A stretch of 7,799 bases of DNA from an uncultured Acetatifactor sp. (GTDB lineage Bacteria > Bacillota > Clostridia > Lachnospirales > Lachnospiraceae): positions 20,457 through 28,255 of the forward strand of contig CAJUNZ010000032.1 in assembly GCA_910587755.1 (NCBI GenBank). Direction: 5' to 3'. Under the pieces are notes generated by a model. It saw nothing but the letters and a program-made list of their open reading frames with translations, did not search any database and was not told the DNA's origin. Both the position numbers and the translations under genes were made by a program. Positions 1 to 5,374 of this stretch are shown piece after piece (the stretch's first letter is position 1; each line of letters opens with the position of its first letter).

Positions 1-282
1 CTGCGACTCCTGGCTGACCAGCACTTCGACAGTACGGGCGTCCGCCGACTCCCTGTGGGTGATGCCCGCCTCATTCAGAATGTCAATGATCTTAGCTGCC
101 GATTCCCTGCTCTCATAGGTGCCAAGCTCAATATATTGAGGCCTGCTAAAGGTATACATGATGATAACAAAAGTAAAAATCACAGCCGCCGCCATGGCTA
201 CGATTATTGTCTTTTGCTTGTTGGTAAATTTATTCCACCATTTCAGTATTTTCCCCGGTATCTCTTTCAGCTTGTCAGCCAT
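1..282 (-). CDS. fliF: FliF, flagellar MS-ring protein (N-terminal part, runs off the window)
   Basis: FliF forms the membrane-supramembrane (MS) ring, the base on which the flagellar rod, C ring and export gate assemble. Only the first 94 codons are present; the frame is open to base 1. The start ATG (282-280) is preceded by a clear AGGGGAG ribosome site a few bases upstream. Residues 1-24 are basic and amphipathic (MADKLKEIPGK...). Residues about 25-44 (TIIVAMAAAVIFTFVIIMYT) form the first transmembrane helix. From about residue 49 begins the periplasmic ring-building motif domain (YIELGTYESRESA, then a helix and ILNEAGI), as in FliF/YscJ-type proteins. It is the fourth flagellar gene in the operon, after flgB, flgC and fliE. 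The 180-base gap separating it from fliE is unusually long and structured. Identification rests on the N-terminal pattern plus synteny and is firm. Confidence 0.95.
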   Translation of the reverse strand, partial: MADKLKEIPGKILKWWNKFTNKQKTIIVAMAAAVIFTFVIIMYTFSRPQYIELGTYESRESAAKIIDILNEAGITHRESADARTVEVLVSQESQ

Positions 283-330
283 GGTACTTCTCCCCTAGTC
301 ATTTCTTTCATTCCCAACCTTTCATTGCCG

Positions 331-371
331 CAGCCCTCCAAAGAGGTTCCTTGCCGCCTCCCGGAGGGCTG
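331..371 (-). other. Stem-loop in the fliE-fliF gap (9-bp perfect inverted repeat)
   Basis: CAGCCCTCC at 331-339 and GGAGGGCTG at 363-371 are perfect reverse complements with a 23-base loop. In the minus-strand transcript this GC-rich hairpin would form about 50 bases ahead of the fliF start. No U-tract follows, so it is not an ordinary intrinsic terminator. It could be an mRNA-processing or stability element, or a leader structure affecting fliF translation. The structure is seen directly; the role is inference. Confidence 0.5.
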
Positions 372-442
372 TGCGCCGCCAGAACTGCATGCAGCCCCAG
401 CCGTACAGCAGCTGTTTGTACAGCCAAAGCTGCGATACAGCC

Positions 443-462
443 GGGACTGCGCTTTCAGTCCC
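443..462 (-). other. Stem-loop immediately after the fliE stop codon
   Basis: GGGACTG (443-449) and CAGTCCC (456-462) form a perfect 7-bp stem with a 6-base loop, directly abutting the fliE stop codon (465-463). A U-run does not follow in the transcript, so strong termination is unlikely. A 3'-end-protecting or attenuating hairpin between fliE and fliF is more plausible. The rest of the 283-462 gap holds a second hairpin and the fliF ribosome site; I see no gene in it. Confidence 0.5.
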
Positions 463-804
463 TTAAATCTGCATCTGCATGAGTTCTTTGTAAGCCTCCA
501 GCAGCTTATCGCGGACAGACACCGTGTACTGCAGAGCCGTGGAAGCCTTCTGCAGGGCAATCGTCAGGTCATGGGCATTCTCCGTCTCACCCATGGCAAA
601 CTTGATTTCTTCATTCTCTGCATCCGAAAGATACTCATTAGTGGTCTTGATATTGTCAATGGCGCTGTTCAGGAAAGCGTCAAACAAAGTTCCCTCCGCT
701 TTCTTGTCCTGCTTCTCCAGAATTCCTGCCAGTGTAGTGCGCTCTGTCCCGGCAATCTTCCCCGCGCCGTCCAGCGCCTCTAATGCATTTATTTTCCAAT
801 CCAT
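463..804 (-). CDS. fliE: FliE, flagellar hook-basal body complex protein (MS ring-rod connector)
   Basis: FliE links the FliF MS ring to the proximal rod and is among the first substrates of the flagellar export apparatus. The C-terminal third carries the family signature: LTIALQKASTALQYTV, then VRDKLLEAYKELMQMQI, equivalent to the conserved ...QKAS.ALQ.T...R.K...AY.E.M.M.. ending of FliE. I chose the start at 804 (MDWKINALEAL), giving 113 residues, close to the 100-110 usual for the family. The frame stays open to 873, but those 23 extra residues (rich in Gly, Arg and His) look like translated leader. SD-like AAGG and AGAAGGA motifs lie just ahead of the 804 ATG; the nearer one is rather close. 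The gene sits between flgC and fliF in the canonical order. It is separated by 127 bases from flgC and 180 from fliF, wider than in Bacillus. Confidence 0.95.
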   Translation of the reverse strand: MDWKINALEALDGAGKIAGTERTTLAGILEKQDKKAEGTLFDAFLNSAIDNIKTTNEYLSDAENEEIKFAMGETENAHDLTIALQKASTALQYTVSVRDKLLEAYKELMQMQI

Positions 805-879
805 GTTCCTTCTGCCTTGCCTTCCCTGATGCCCGCCGCCCCTGTGGAGCCTTAAAATATTATGCGCGGACACAAAATT

Positions 880-909
880 TATGTATAAAACTTTGTTTTA
901 TGATTCATA
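880..909 (-). other. AT-rich stem-loop in the flgC-fliE gap
   Basis: ATAAAAC (885-891) and GTTTTAT (895-901) form a perfect 7-bp stem with a 3-base loop. It is extended by a second short pairing of TATG (880-883) with CATA (906-909) across an asymmetric internal loop. It lies 76 bases upstream of the chosen fliE start. The stem is weak because it is almost all A-T pairs and has no clean U-tract, so I do not call it a terminator. Confidence 0.35.
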
Positions 910-939
910 TTATATAGAGAGTAAAAGGAATTTACACAA
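909..939 (-). promoter_or_regulatory. Possible internal promoter upstream of fliE
   Basis: On the minus strand a perfect TATAAT (914-909) lies 19 bases downstream of TTGTGT (939-934). The same TTGTGT hexamer, within a shared TATTGTGTA and with TTCC a little further on, is the -35 region proposed for the flgB promoter. The -35 overlaps the final codons of flgC. Spacing is long and the -35 is poor, so this is a weak candidate for extra transcription of fliE-fliF. Confidence 0.25.
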
Positions 940-1435
940 TAAGCTCCAGGCCCTTCTGGACGATGGCCTTGCTGGCGTTAAAGGCCGTGGAATTTGCCTC
1001 ATAAGCGCGGCTTGCATCGATCATATTGGTCATCTCTGTGATAATGTTTACATTGGGGTAAGTCACATAGCCGTTCTCGTCCGCATCCGGATGGGACGGA
1101 TCGTAGACCATGTTCATCTCCGTGGCATAATCCTCGTGCAGGCCTGTCACCTTCACACCCTTGCCCGTGGCGCCAAATCCGTGAATGGACTGGCTCACAA
1201 TATGGTTGTGGTCAGGATAGGCGCGCATATGGCTGTGAGCAGCCTCTCCCAACACATGTTCAAAACTCAGTCCCCTGCCCTTTTCGGCAAAGCTCACCAG
1301 TTTCCTGCGGTAGGGGGTGCCGTCCGCCGTCCTGGTGGTATTGGCATTGGCCACATTCTCCGATATGACGTCCATGCGATATCGCTCCGCCGTCATGCCG
1401 GAAGCATTGATATTAAAAGCCGAAAACATGCTCAT
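932..1435 (-). CDS. flgC: FlgC, flagellar proximal rod protein
   Basis: FlgC is a proximal rod subunit, exported and assembled between FliE/FlgB and the distal rod. The N-terminus has the axial-protein heptad region with the rod signature (SMFSAFNINASGMTAER, then VISENVANANTTRTADG; residues about 2-40). The C-terminus has the matching helix (VNIITEMTNMIDASRAYEAN, then a tail ending GLELIV). At 167 residues it is somewhat longer than the 134-150 usual for the family; the extra length seems to be in the middle, including a His-containing HSHMRAYPDHNH stretch. The start at 1435 (MSMFSAF) follows an AAGGAG motif about 12 bases upstream, slightly far. An alternative ATG two codons in would be further still. 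It lies 32 bases after flgB, in the standard operon order. Confidence 0.97.
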   Translation of the reverse strand: MSMFSAFNINASGMTAERYRMDVISENVANANTTRTADGTPYRRKLVSFAEKGRGLSFEHVLGEAAHSHMRAYPDHNHIVSQSIHGFGATGKGVKVTGLHEDYATEMNMVYDPSHPDADENGYVTYPNVNIITEMTNMIDASRAYEANSTAFNASKAIVQKGLELIV

Positions 1436-1467
1436 GTTTTATGATATCTCCTTCCTGGCGGTGCCCG

Positions 1468-1857
1468 CTACTTCAGAACAGCCTGCATATTGCTGAATTC
1501 CTGCTTGATGGCCGTCATAAGCCCCTGATACTTCAGCTGATTTTCAGCCAGCATGACGCCCTCATTGTCAACATCCACGTTATTTTTGTCCAGGCGGTAG
1601 GAAAATCCTGAGAAATCGGTGTATACCTGCCCCACAAGACGATTCATCTTCAGGGAGGAAACTTTGGAGTCCATGGATTGGTAATGGTTCTGGCCCAGGG
1701 CCTTCTTCAGCACAGACTCAAACGCCACATCCTGCCTCTTATAACCTGGAGTATCCACATTGGACAGATTGTTGCCGATGGCTTCATTGCGCAGCCAGCT
1801 GGCGTCCGCCGCCCTGTCCAGTACATTCACATAATCAAATACGTTAGACTGAAACAT
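1468..1857 (-). CDS. flgB: FlgB, flagellar proximal rod protein
   Basis: FlgB is a proximal rod subunit that joins the rod to FliE and the MS ring. The rod-protein signature is clear at residues 29-40 (NNLSNVDTPGYK), followed by RQDVAFESVL. The C-terminal helix (LAENQLKYQGLMTAIKQEFSNMQAVLK) is typical of FlgB. Its 129 residues match the family length. The start at 1857 has a strong AAAGGAG ribosome site seven bases upstream. It is the first gene of the flagellar operon. A promoter and a CodY-box-like site lie just upstream, and the codY terminator insulates it from codY. Placing flgB directly after codY is the arrangement known from Bacillus subtilis. Confidence 0.97.
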   Translation of the reverse strand: MFQSNVFDYVNVLDRAADASWLRNEAIGNNLSNVDTPGYKRQDVAFESVLKKALGQNHYQSMDSKVSSLKMNRLVGQVYTDFSGFSYRLDKNNVDVDNEGVMLAENQLKYQGLMTAIKQEFSNMQAVLK

Positions 1858-1916
1858 CTCTTCGCTCCTTTCTTTCGGATTTCAAGACTCTTTATCAAAT
1901 TTACCCATTCTCTCCT

Positions 1917-1945
1917 ATTATAATTCTTTTTGCGGAAATACACAA
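1917..1945 (-). promoter_or_regulatory. Probable sigma-A promoter of the flgB (fla/che-type) operon
   Basis: On the minus strand TTGTGT (1945-1940) and a perfect TATAAT (1922-1917) are separated by exactly 17 bases. This places transcription start near 1910 and gives a leader of about 53 bases before flgB. The -35 keeps only the TTG of the consensus, so the promoter may depend on an activator or be intentionally weak. It is the only good promoter between the codY terminator and flgB. Confidence 0.65.
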
Positions 1946-1957
1946 TAGGGTTGCGCT

Positions 1958-1972
1958 AATTTACAAAAATTT
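1958..1972. promoter_or_regulatory. CodY-box-like site upstream of the flgB promoter
   Basis: The 15-base sequence AAATTTTTGTAAATT (minus strand) matches the CodY consensus AATTTTCWGAAAATT at 12 of 15 positions. It is centred about 55 bases upstream of the predicted flgB start point, just beyond the -35 element. In Bacillus subtilis CodY represses the fla/che operon and hag, so a box here fits nutrient control of flagellar synthesis. The position upstream of the -35 would also be compatible with a modulating rather than a blocking role. Confidence 0.5.
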
Positions 1973-2020
1973 ACTCCATGGAAGCAGGCCATTCAAGCCA
2001 TTCCAATTCCCCAACCACAT

Positions 2021-2055
2021 AAAAAGGACTTATTGCCTTCTCAATAAATCCTTTT
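2021..2055 (-). terminator. Intrinsic terminator of codY
   Basis: In the minus-strand transcript AAAAGGATTTATTG (2055-2042) pairs with CAATAAGTCCTTTT (2035-2022) along 14 bp, with one G-U wobble and a 6-base loop. The descending arm runs into TTTTT. It begins 35 bases after the codY stop codon and separates codY from the flagellar operon. The remaining bases between here and the flgB promoter hold the CodY-like box and nothing else that I recognise. Confidence 0.85.
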
Positions 2056-2090
2056 ACCATTCTGCGGCATCCTGCCATTCGTCAATTTTC

Positions 2091-2882
2091 CTATGTAGCG
2101 TGGGACTTCTGGCGCTTAAGCTCCTCAATCTCGTCAAACACCACATCATTGAGTACTTTAATATAAGTCCCCTTCATACCTGACGAACGGGACTCAATGA
2201 CCCCTGCGCTCTCAAACTTCCTCAGGGCATTCACAATTACAGACCGGGTAATCCCCACCCTGTCCGCAATCTTGCTGGCCACCAGAATGCCTTCCATGCC
2301 GTTGAGCTCTCCAAAAATATGGGTGATGGCCTCCATCTCAGAGAAAGAGAGGGTGCTGATGGCAGACTTTACCACCGCCTGTTTGCGGGTCTCCTCCGCG
2401 CTCTCCTCGTTCACCGCCCGGAGCATCTCCAGGCCCACCACCGTGGTTCCGTACTCGCACAAAATAATATCATCAATATCATACTGTGAATCGCATTTAT
2501 AGGCAAAAAGCGTCCCCAGTCTCTCCCCTGCGATCTCAATGGGCGTAATAATCGCCTGAAATTTCCTGATATCCGGCTCCTCAAACCCAAGAGCCTCCAG
2601 GTTTACATTCTCTTTGGTGGAAAGGACCCCCAGAAGGCGCTCGTTGAGCAGGGAGTCTATAAAGCCTCCCACGGATTCTTCCATCAGCTCCCCGATACAG
2701 CCGATTCCCTCCGCCCGGCCTGTGCCGAGCACTTTCCCTTTGCGGCTGATCACCAGTACGTTGGAATTCAGGATTTCACGCATCACCTTGCAGATGTCAT
2801 TGAACACAACTTTGCTGGAGCTGTTGTTATGCAGTAGTTTGCTGATTTTCCTGGTCTTATCCAGAAGCTGTACGCCGCTCAT
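2091..2882 (-). CDS. codY: CodY, GTP/branched-chain amino acid-responsive global repressor
   Basis: CodY is the Gram-positive global regulator that binds DNA when isoleucine/leucine/valine (and GTP in Bacillus) are plentiful and represses starvation, transport and motility genes. The winged helix-turn-helix at residues about 185-245 is nearly identical to the family: ASKIADRVGITRSVIVNALR, then FESAGVIESRS and GMKGTYIKVLND. The N-terminal GAF-like sensing domain (about 1-150: LLDKTRKISKLLHN, SNVLVISRKGKVLG, ERLGTLFAY, TTVVGLEMLR) is recognisable but more divergent. I could not assign the isoleucine-pocket residues by eye. I place the start at 2882 (MSGVQLLDKTRK), with GGAGG seven bases upstream, giving 263 residues against 259 in Bacillus subtilis. 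The frame is open to 2978, but that longer start would sit almost on the predicted transcription start. The gene lies between topA and flgB. Confidence 0.98.
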   Translation of the reverse strand: MSGVQLLDKTRKISKLLHNNSSSKVVFNDICKVMREILNSNVLVISRKGKVLGTGRAEGIGCIGELMEESVGGFIDSLLNERLLGVLSTKENVNLEALGFEEPDIRKFQAIITPIEIAGERLGTLFAYKCDSQYDIDDIILCEYGTTVVGLEMLRAVNEESAEETRKQAVVKSAISTLSFSEMEAITHIFGELNGMEGILVASKIADRVGITRSVIVNALRKFESAGVIESRSSGMKGTYIKVLNDVVFDEIEELKRQKSHAT

Positions 2883-2939
2883 ATCCGTCCCTCCGCTTTT
2901 GTCGCACGTACCGGGCCGCTCTTCACCTGCCTCTCTCTG

Positions 2940-2961
2940 GGGCGTATGTGAATTTCCGCCC
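2940..2961 (-). other. Possible stem-loop in the codY leader
   Basis: GGGCG (2940-2944) pairs with CGCCC (2957-2961) across a 12-base loop inside the roughly 95-base codY leader. A competing pairing exists between CCGGGC (2911-2916) and GCCCGG (2959-2964). These mutually exclusive folds are short, so they may be incidental to a GC-rich leader. I do not recognise any known riboswitch. Confidence 0.25.
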
Positions 2962-2983
2962 GGCCACTTCCTGCACACATAAC

Positions 2984-3013
2984 ATCATACCACAGGTACA
3001 TGCCTGTTGACAA
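2984..3013 (-). promoter_or_regulatory. Probable codY promoter
   Basis: On the minus strand TTGTCA (3013-3008, 5/6 to consensus) and TATGAT (2989-2984, 5/6) are 18 bases apart. Transcription would begin near 2977, giving a leader of about 95 bases. The promoter starts only a few bases after the topA stop codon (3020-3018). I see no terminator between topA and codY, so readthrough from topA is also likely. Confidence 0.7.
2992..3007. promoter_or_regulatory. Operator-like dyad in the spacer of the codY promoter
   Basis: ACAGG (2992-2996) and CCTGT (3003-3007) form an inverted repeat with a 6-base centre, filling nearly the whole 18-base spacer between the codY -35 and -10. Such a position is typical for a repressor operator. 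It does not resemble a CodY box, so the binding protein, if any, is unknown. Confidence 0.35.
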
Positions 3014-3017
3014 TGAA

Positions 3018-5141
3018 TTAATTATTAATATTTTTAACCAATTTTTCAGACAATTTATGGAATCCGCACTGGGCATCTGCACAGACAAGCTTGTTCCCCT
3101 TTATCAGCAGAGCGGACCCGCACTGGGGACAGTTTTCTCCTGAAGGCTTCTGCCAAACCATAAAGTCGCATTCCGGATTGTCTATGCACCCGTAATACTT
3201 TCTTCCTTTCTTGGTTTTCTTCAGCACCACATCCTTGCCGCACTTGGGACAGGCGACTCCTATCTTCTCAAAATAGGGCTTGGTATTCCTGCACTCGGGA
3301 AATCCCGGACAGGCCAGAAAGCGGCCGTGAGGGCCGTACTTGATCACCATCTGCCTGCCGCACAGATCGCAGACTTCATCGCTGACCTCGTCCGCAATGG
3401 ATACATGCTCCAGTTCCTTCTCCGCCGCATCCACCGCCGTCTCCAGGTCGGGATAGAAATTGGAGACTATCGTCTTCCACTTCACCTGCCCTTCCTCCAC
3501 GCCATCCAGAAGAGCCTCCATGTTGGCGGTAAAATTCACATCCACAATGCTGGGGAAGGCCTCCTTCATCATGCCGTTTACCACCTCTCCCAGCTCTGTC
3601 ACATAGAGATTCTTCTCCTCCTTTGTCACATAGCGTCTGGCCAGAATGGTAGTGATGGTGGCCGCGTAGGTGCTGGGACGTCCTATCCCCAGCTCCTCCA
3701 TCTCTTTCACCAGGGCGGCCTCCGTGTAGTGGGCCGGTGGCTGGGTAAAATGCTGCCTGGGGTCAAAGGACACGAGAGAAAGTTCACTGTCCTTCTCCAG
3801 GGTGCCTCCCAGAATCCCCTCCTCCTCCTTCTCGTCCCCGGGACTGTATACGCTCAAAAAGCCGTCAAACTTCAGTGAAGAAGCCGCCAGGGTAAAGATA
3901 TGGGCCTGCTCGTCCGGCGTCCCTTCCGCCGCCCCCCGGATCTTCACCGAGGTGGTTTCGTACTTGGCGGCGCACATACGGCTGGCCGTAAACCGCTTCC
4001 AGATCAGCTGATAGAGCCGGAACAGATCCCGGGAAATCTGGTCTTTCACCGCTGTGGGCAGTCTTTCAATGTCTGTAGGACGGATGGCCTCGTGAGCGTC
4101 CTGGATTTTCTGGGACGTCTTCTTCTCCCCCTGCTCCTCCAGAAGGTATTTCTCCCCGTACTGGGCAGTGATATAAGCTGCCGCCGCCGTCCGGGCATCC
4201 TGGGACACGCGGGTGGAGTCGGTACGCAGATAGGTGATCAGACCCACGGTGCCCTCCCCTTTGATGTCCACTCCTTCGTAGAGCTGCTGGGCCAGACGCA
4301 TGGTCTTCTGGGTAGAAAAGTTCAGCACTTTACTGGCCTCCTGCTGCAGGGTGGAAGTGGTGAAGGGAAGGGGGGGCTTTTTTGTCCTCTCGCCTTTTTT
4401 TACCTCCGCCACAGTGAAGTGTGCTTTTTTCAGGGCTTCCATAATGGCATCGGCCTGCTCCTTGTTCTCAATCCCCTGCTTCTCCCCGCCCCTGCCGTAA
4501 TACTTGGCGCTGATGGGCTTCTTCTCCCCGCCGGGAAGCAGATTCACCTCCAGTGTCCAGTACTCTGTGGGGATAAAGGCGTTGATCTCGTCCTCTCTGT
4601 CGCACACAAGGCGGAGCACCACGGACTGCACTCTCCCGGCGCTTAAGCCTCTCTTGATCTTTTTCCACAGCAGAGGGGAGATCCGATAGCCCACCATGCG
4701 GTCCAGCACCCGGCGGGCCTGCTGGGCATCCACCAGATTCATATTGATTTCCCTGGCGTTTTTCAGGGATTCTTTCACTGCGTTTTTGGTGATCTCGTTA
4801 AAGGTGATCCTGTAAACCTTTTTCTCCTCCAGCTTTGACTGCAGCTTCAGCGCTGTCAGCAGGTGCCAGGAGATGGCCTCCCCCTCCCGGTCAGGGTCGG
4901 TGGCCAGGTAAATCTTCTCGGCCTTCTTCACCTCCCTGCGCAGGTTCGCCAGGATATCCCCCTTTCCTCTGATGGTAATATAGCGGGGTTCAAATCCGTG
5001 GTCCACATCTATTCCCAGGGCGCTCTTGGGCAGGTCCCGCACATGTCCGTTGCTGGCTACCACTTCATAGTTGGAGCCCAGAAATTTTTTGATTGTCTTT
5101 ATTTTAGACGGTGACTCTACAATTACAAGGTATTTTGCCAT
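3018..5141 (-). CDS. topA: TopA, DNA topoisomerase I (type IA)
   Basis: TopA relaxes negative supercoils by cutting one DNA strand through a 5'-phosphotyrosine link. The Toprim domain is at the N-terminus: YLVIVESPSK with catalytic Glu9, and LATDPDREGEAISWHL with the metal-binding acids Asp82, Asp84 and Glu86. The active-site tyrosine is Tyr304 in GLITYLRTDSTRVS. GIGRPSTYA at about 485-493 is another type IA signature. Three C-terminal four-cysteine zinc ribbons follow (Cys591/594/611/617, 631/634/652/658, 671/674/687/692), giving 707 residues, similar to the Bacillus enzyme. The start at 5141 (MAKYLVIVESP) has GGGGAG six bases upstream. The frame continues to 5213, but that region includes the promoter. 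Two A-rich slippery heptamers (4401-4395, 4383-4377) lie ahead of the Tyr304 codon. The gene is upstream of codY and probably partly co-transcribed with it. Confidence 0.98.
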   Translation of the reverse strand: MAKYLVIVESPSKIKTIKKFLGSNYEVVASNGHVRDLPKSALGIDVDHGFEPRYITIRGKGDILANLRREVKKAEKIYLATDPDREGEAISWHLLTALKLQSKLEEKKVYRITFNEITKNAVKESLKNAREINMNLVDAQQARRVLDRMVGYRISPLLWKKIKRGLSAGRVQSVVLRLVCDREDEINAFIPTEYWTLEVNLLPGGEKKPISAKYYGRGGEKQGIENKEQADAIMEALKKAHFTVAEVKKGERTKKPPLPFTTSTLQQEASKVLNFSTQKTMRLAQQLYEGVDIKGEGTVGLITYLRTDSTRVSQDARTAAAAYITAQYGEKYLLEEQGEKKTSQKIQDAHEAIRPTDIERLPTAVKDQISRDLFRLYQLIWKRFTASRMCAAKYETTSVKIRGAAEGTPDEQAHIFTLAASSLKFDGFLSVYSPGDEKEEEGILGGTLEKDSELSLVSFDPRQHFTQPPAHYTEAALVKEMEELGIGRPSTYAATITTILARRYVTKEEKNLYVTELGEVVNGMMKEAFPSIVDVNFTANMEALLDGVEEGQVKWKTIVSNFYPDLETAVDAAEKELEHVSIADEVSDEVCDLCGRQMVIKYGPHGRFLACPGFPECRNTKPYFEKIGVACPKCGKDVVLKKTKKGRKYYGCIDNPECDFMVWQKPSGENCPQCGSALLIKGNKLVCADAQCGFHKLSEKLVKNINN
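3041..3055. promoter_or_regulatory. CodY-box-like site in the 3' end of topA, upstream of the codY promoter
   Basis: ATTTTTCAGACAATT (plus strand) matches the CodY consensus AATTTTCWGAAAATT at 13 of 15 positions, including the central TTTTCAGA. It lies within the last topA codons (LSEKL), 28 bases upstream of the codY -35, centred about 71 bases from the predicted codY start point. The location suggests autoregulation of codY, which is known in Lactococcus. Because the site is coding sequence, the match could be incidental. Confidence 0.5.
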
Positions 5142-5175
5142 TACATGCTCCCCTTCAAACAATGTTTCGTGAATC

Positions 5176-5204
5176 ACTATACACCAAAAAAAGAAGGGAC
5201 GCAA
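5176..5204 (-). promoter_or_regulatory. Probable topA promoter with AT-rich upstream element
   Basis: On the minus strand TTGCGT (5204-5199) and TATAGT (5181-5176, 5/6) are separated by 17 bases, placing transcription start near 5169, about 28 bases before the topA ATG. Immediately upstream (about 5207-5240) is a nearly pure A/T stretch with alternating A- and T-tracts, as expected for an UP element that binds the RNA polymerase alpha subunits. Such AT-rich, curved DNA may also make the promoter sensitive to supercoiling, which would suit topA; that is inference. Confidence 0.6.
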
Positions 5205-5284
5205 GTTTTTCATTTATTTTTATAAAATATTAGTATTTATGGCTGCTGATGTGCTGCCTGCACTCTTTCTCTTTCCTGCCCCTC

Positions 5285-5374
5285 TCAATGCTCCAGCATA
5301 TTCTCAATAAAAATCCCATACCCCTTTTTGCTGTCCTGCACCAGCACATGGGTCACGGCCTTTGACAGATTATT
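5285..5374 (-). pseudogene. Orphan C-terminal gene remnant upstream of topA
   Basis: Reading the minus strand, a frame enters after a TGA at 5377-5375 and ends at TGA 5287-5285. It encodes about 29 residues ending LVQDSKKGYGIFIENMLEH. It has no ATG and no ribosome site; the only near-start is a GTG at 5356. The peptide looks like the tail of a real globular protein (alternating hydrophobic strand, Gly-containing turn, amphipathic helix) rather than random translation. The next gene upstream, the AlbA_2 protein, stops at 5370 in another frame and overlaps the fragment by a few bases. The most natural reading is that the 5' part of an older gene was lost when the upstream cassette arrived. I do not recognise its family. 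It could also be chance coding potential. Confidence 0.4.

Noticed and set aside
267..560. Minus-strand open frame overlapping the fliE 3' end and the fliE-fliF gap
   Set aside because: It overlaps fliE in another frame and reads through the hairpins; the sequence is Cys/Ser/Arg-rich and unlike a protein, so the gap is better seen as non-coding.
55..783. 242-codon plus-strand open frame across fliF and fliE
   Set aside because: It runs antisense through two real genes and their gap; no ribosome site or recognisable domain.
881..1444. Long plus-strand open frame opposite flgC
   Set aside because: It is antisense to a well-identified flagellar gene, has no family resemblance and no convincing ribosome site; long antisense frames are common opposite such coding sequence.
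2883..2978. N-terminal extension of CodY
   Set aside because: The longer start coincides with the predicted transcription start, and the extra 32 residues are absent from CodY; the 2882 ATG has a good ribosome site.
3327..4646. Overlapping plus-strand open frames opposite topA
   Set aside because: They mirror topA codons, are rich in Leu/His/Gly typical of antisense reading, and show no domain pattern.
5142..5213. N-terminal extension of TopA
   Set aside because: The extension spans the proposed promoter, and TopA normally begins MAKYLVIVESP or similar.
5207..5240. AT-rich inverted repeat upstream of topA as a terminator for the AlbA_2 gene
   Set aside because: The stem is A-T only, lacks a following U-tract on the minus strand and fits better as an UP element; I found no clear terminator for the cassette.
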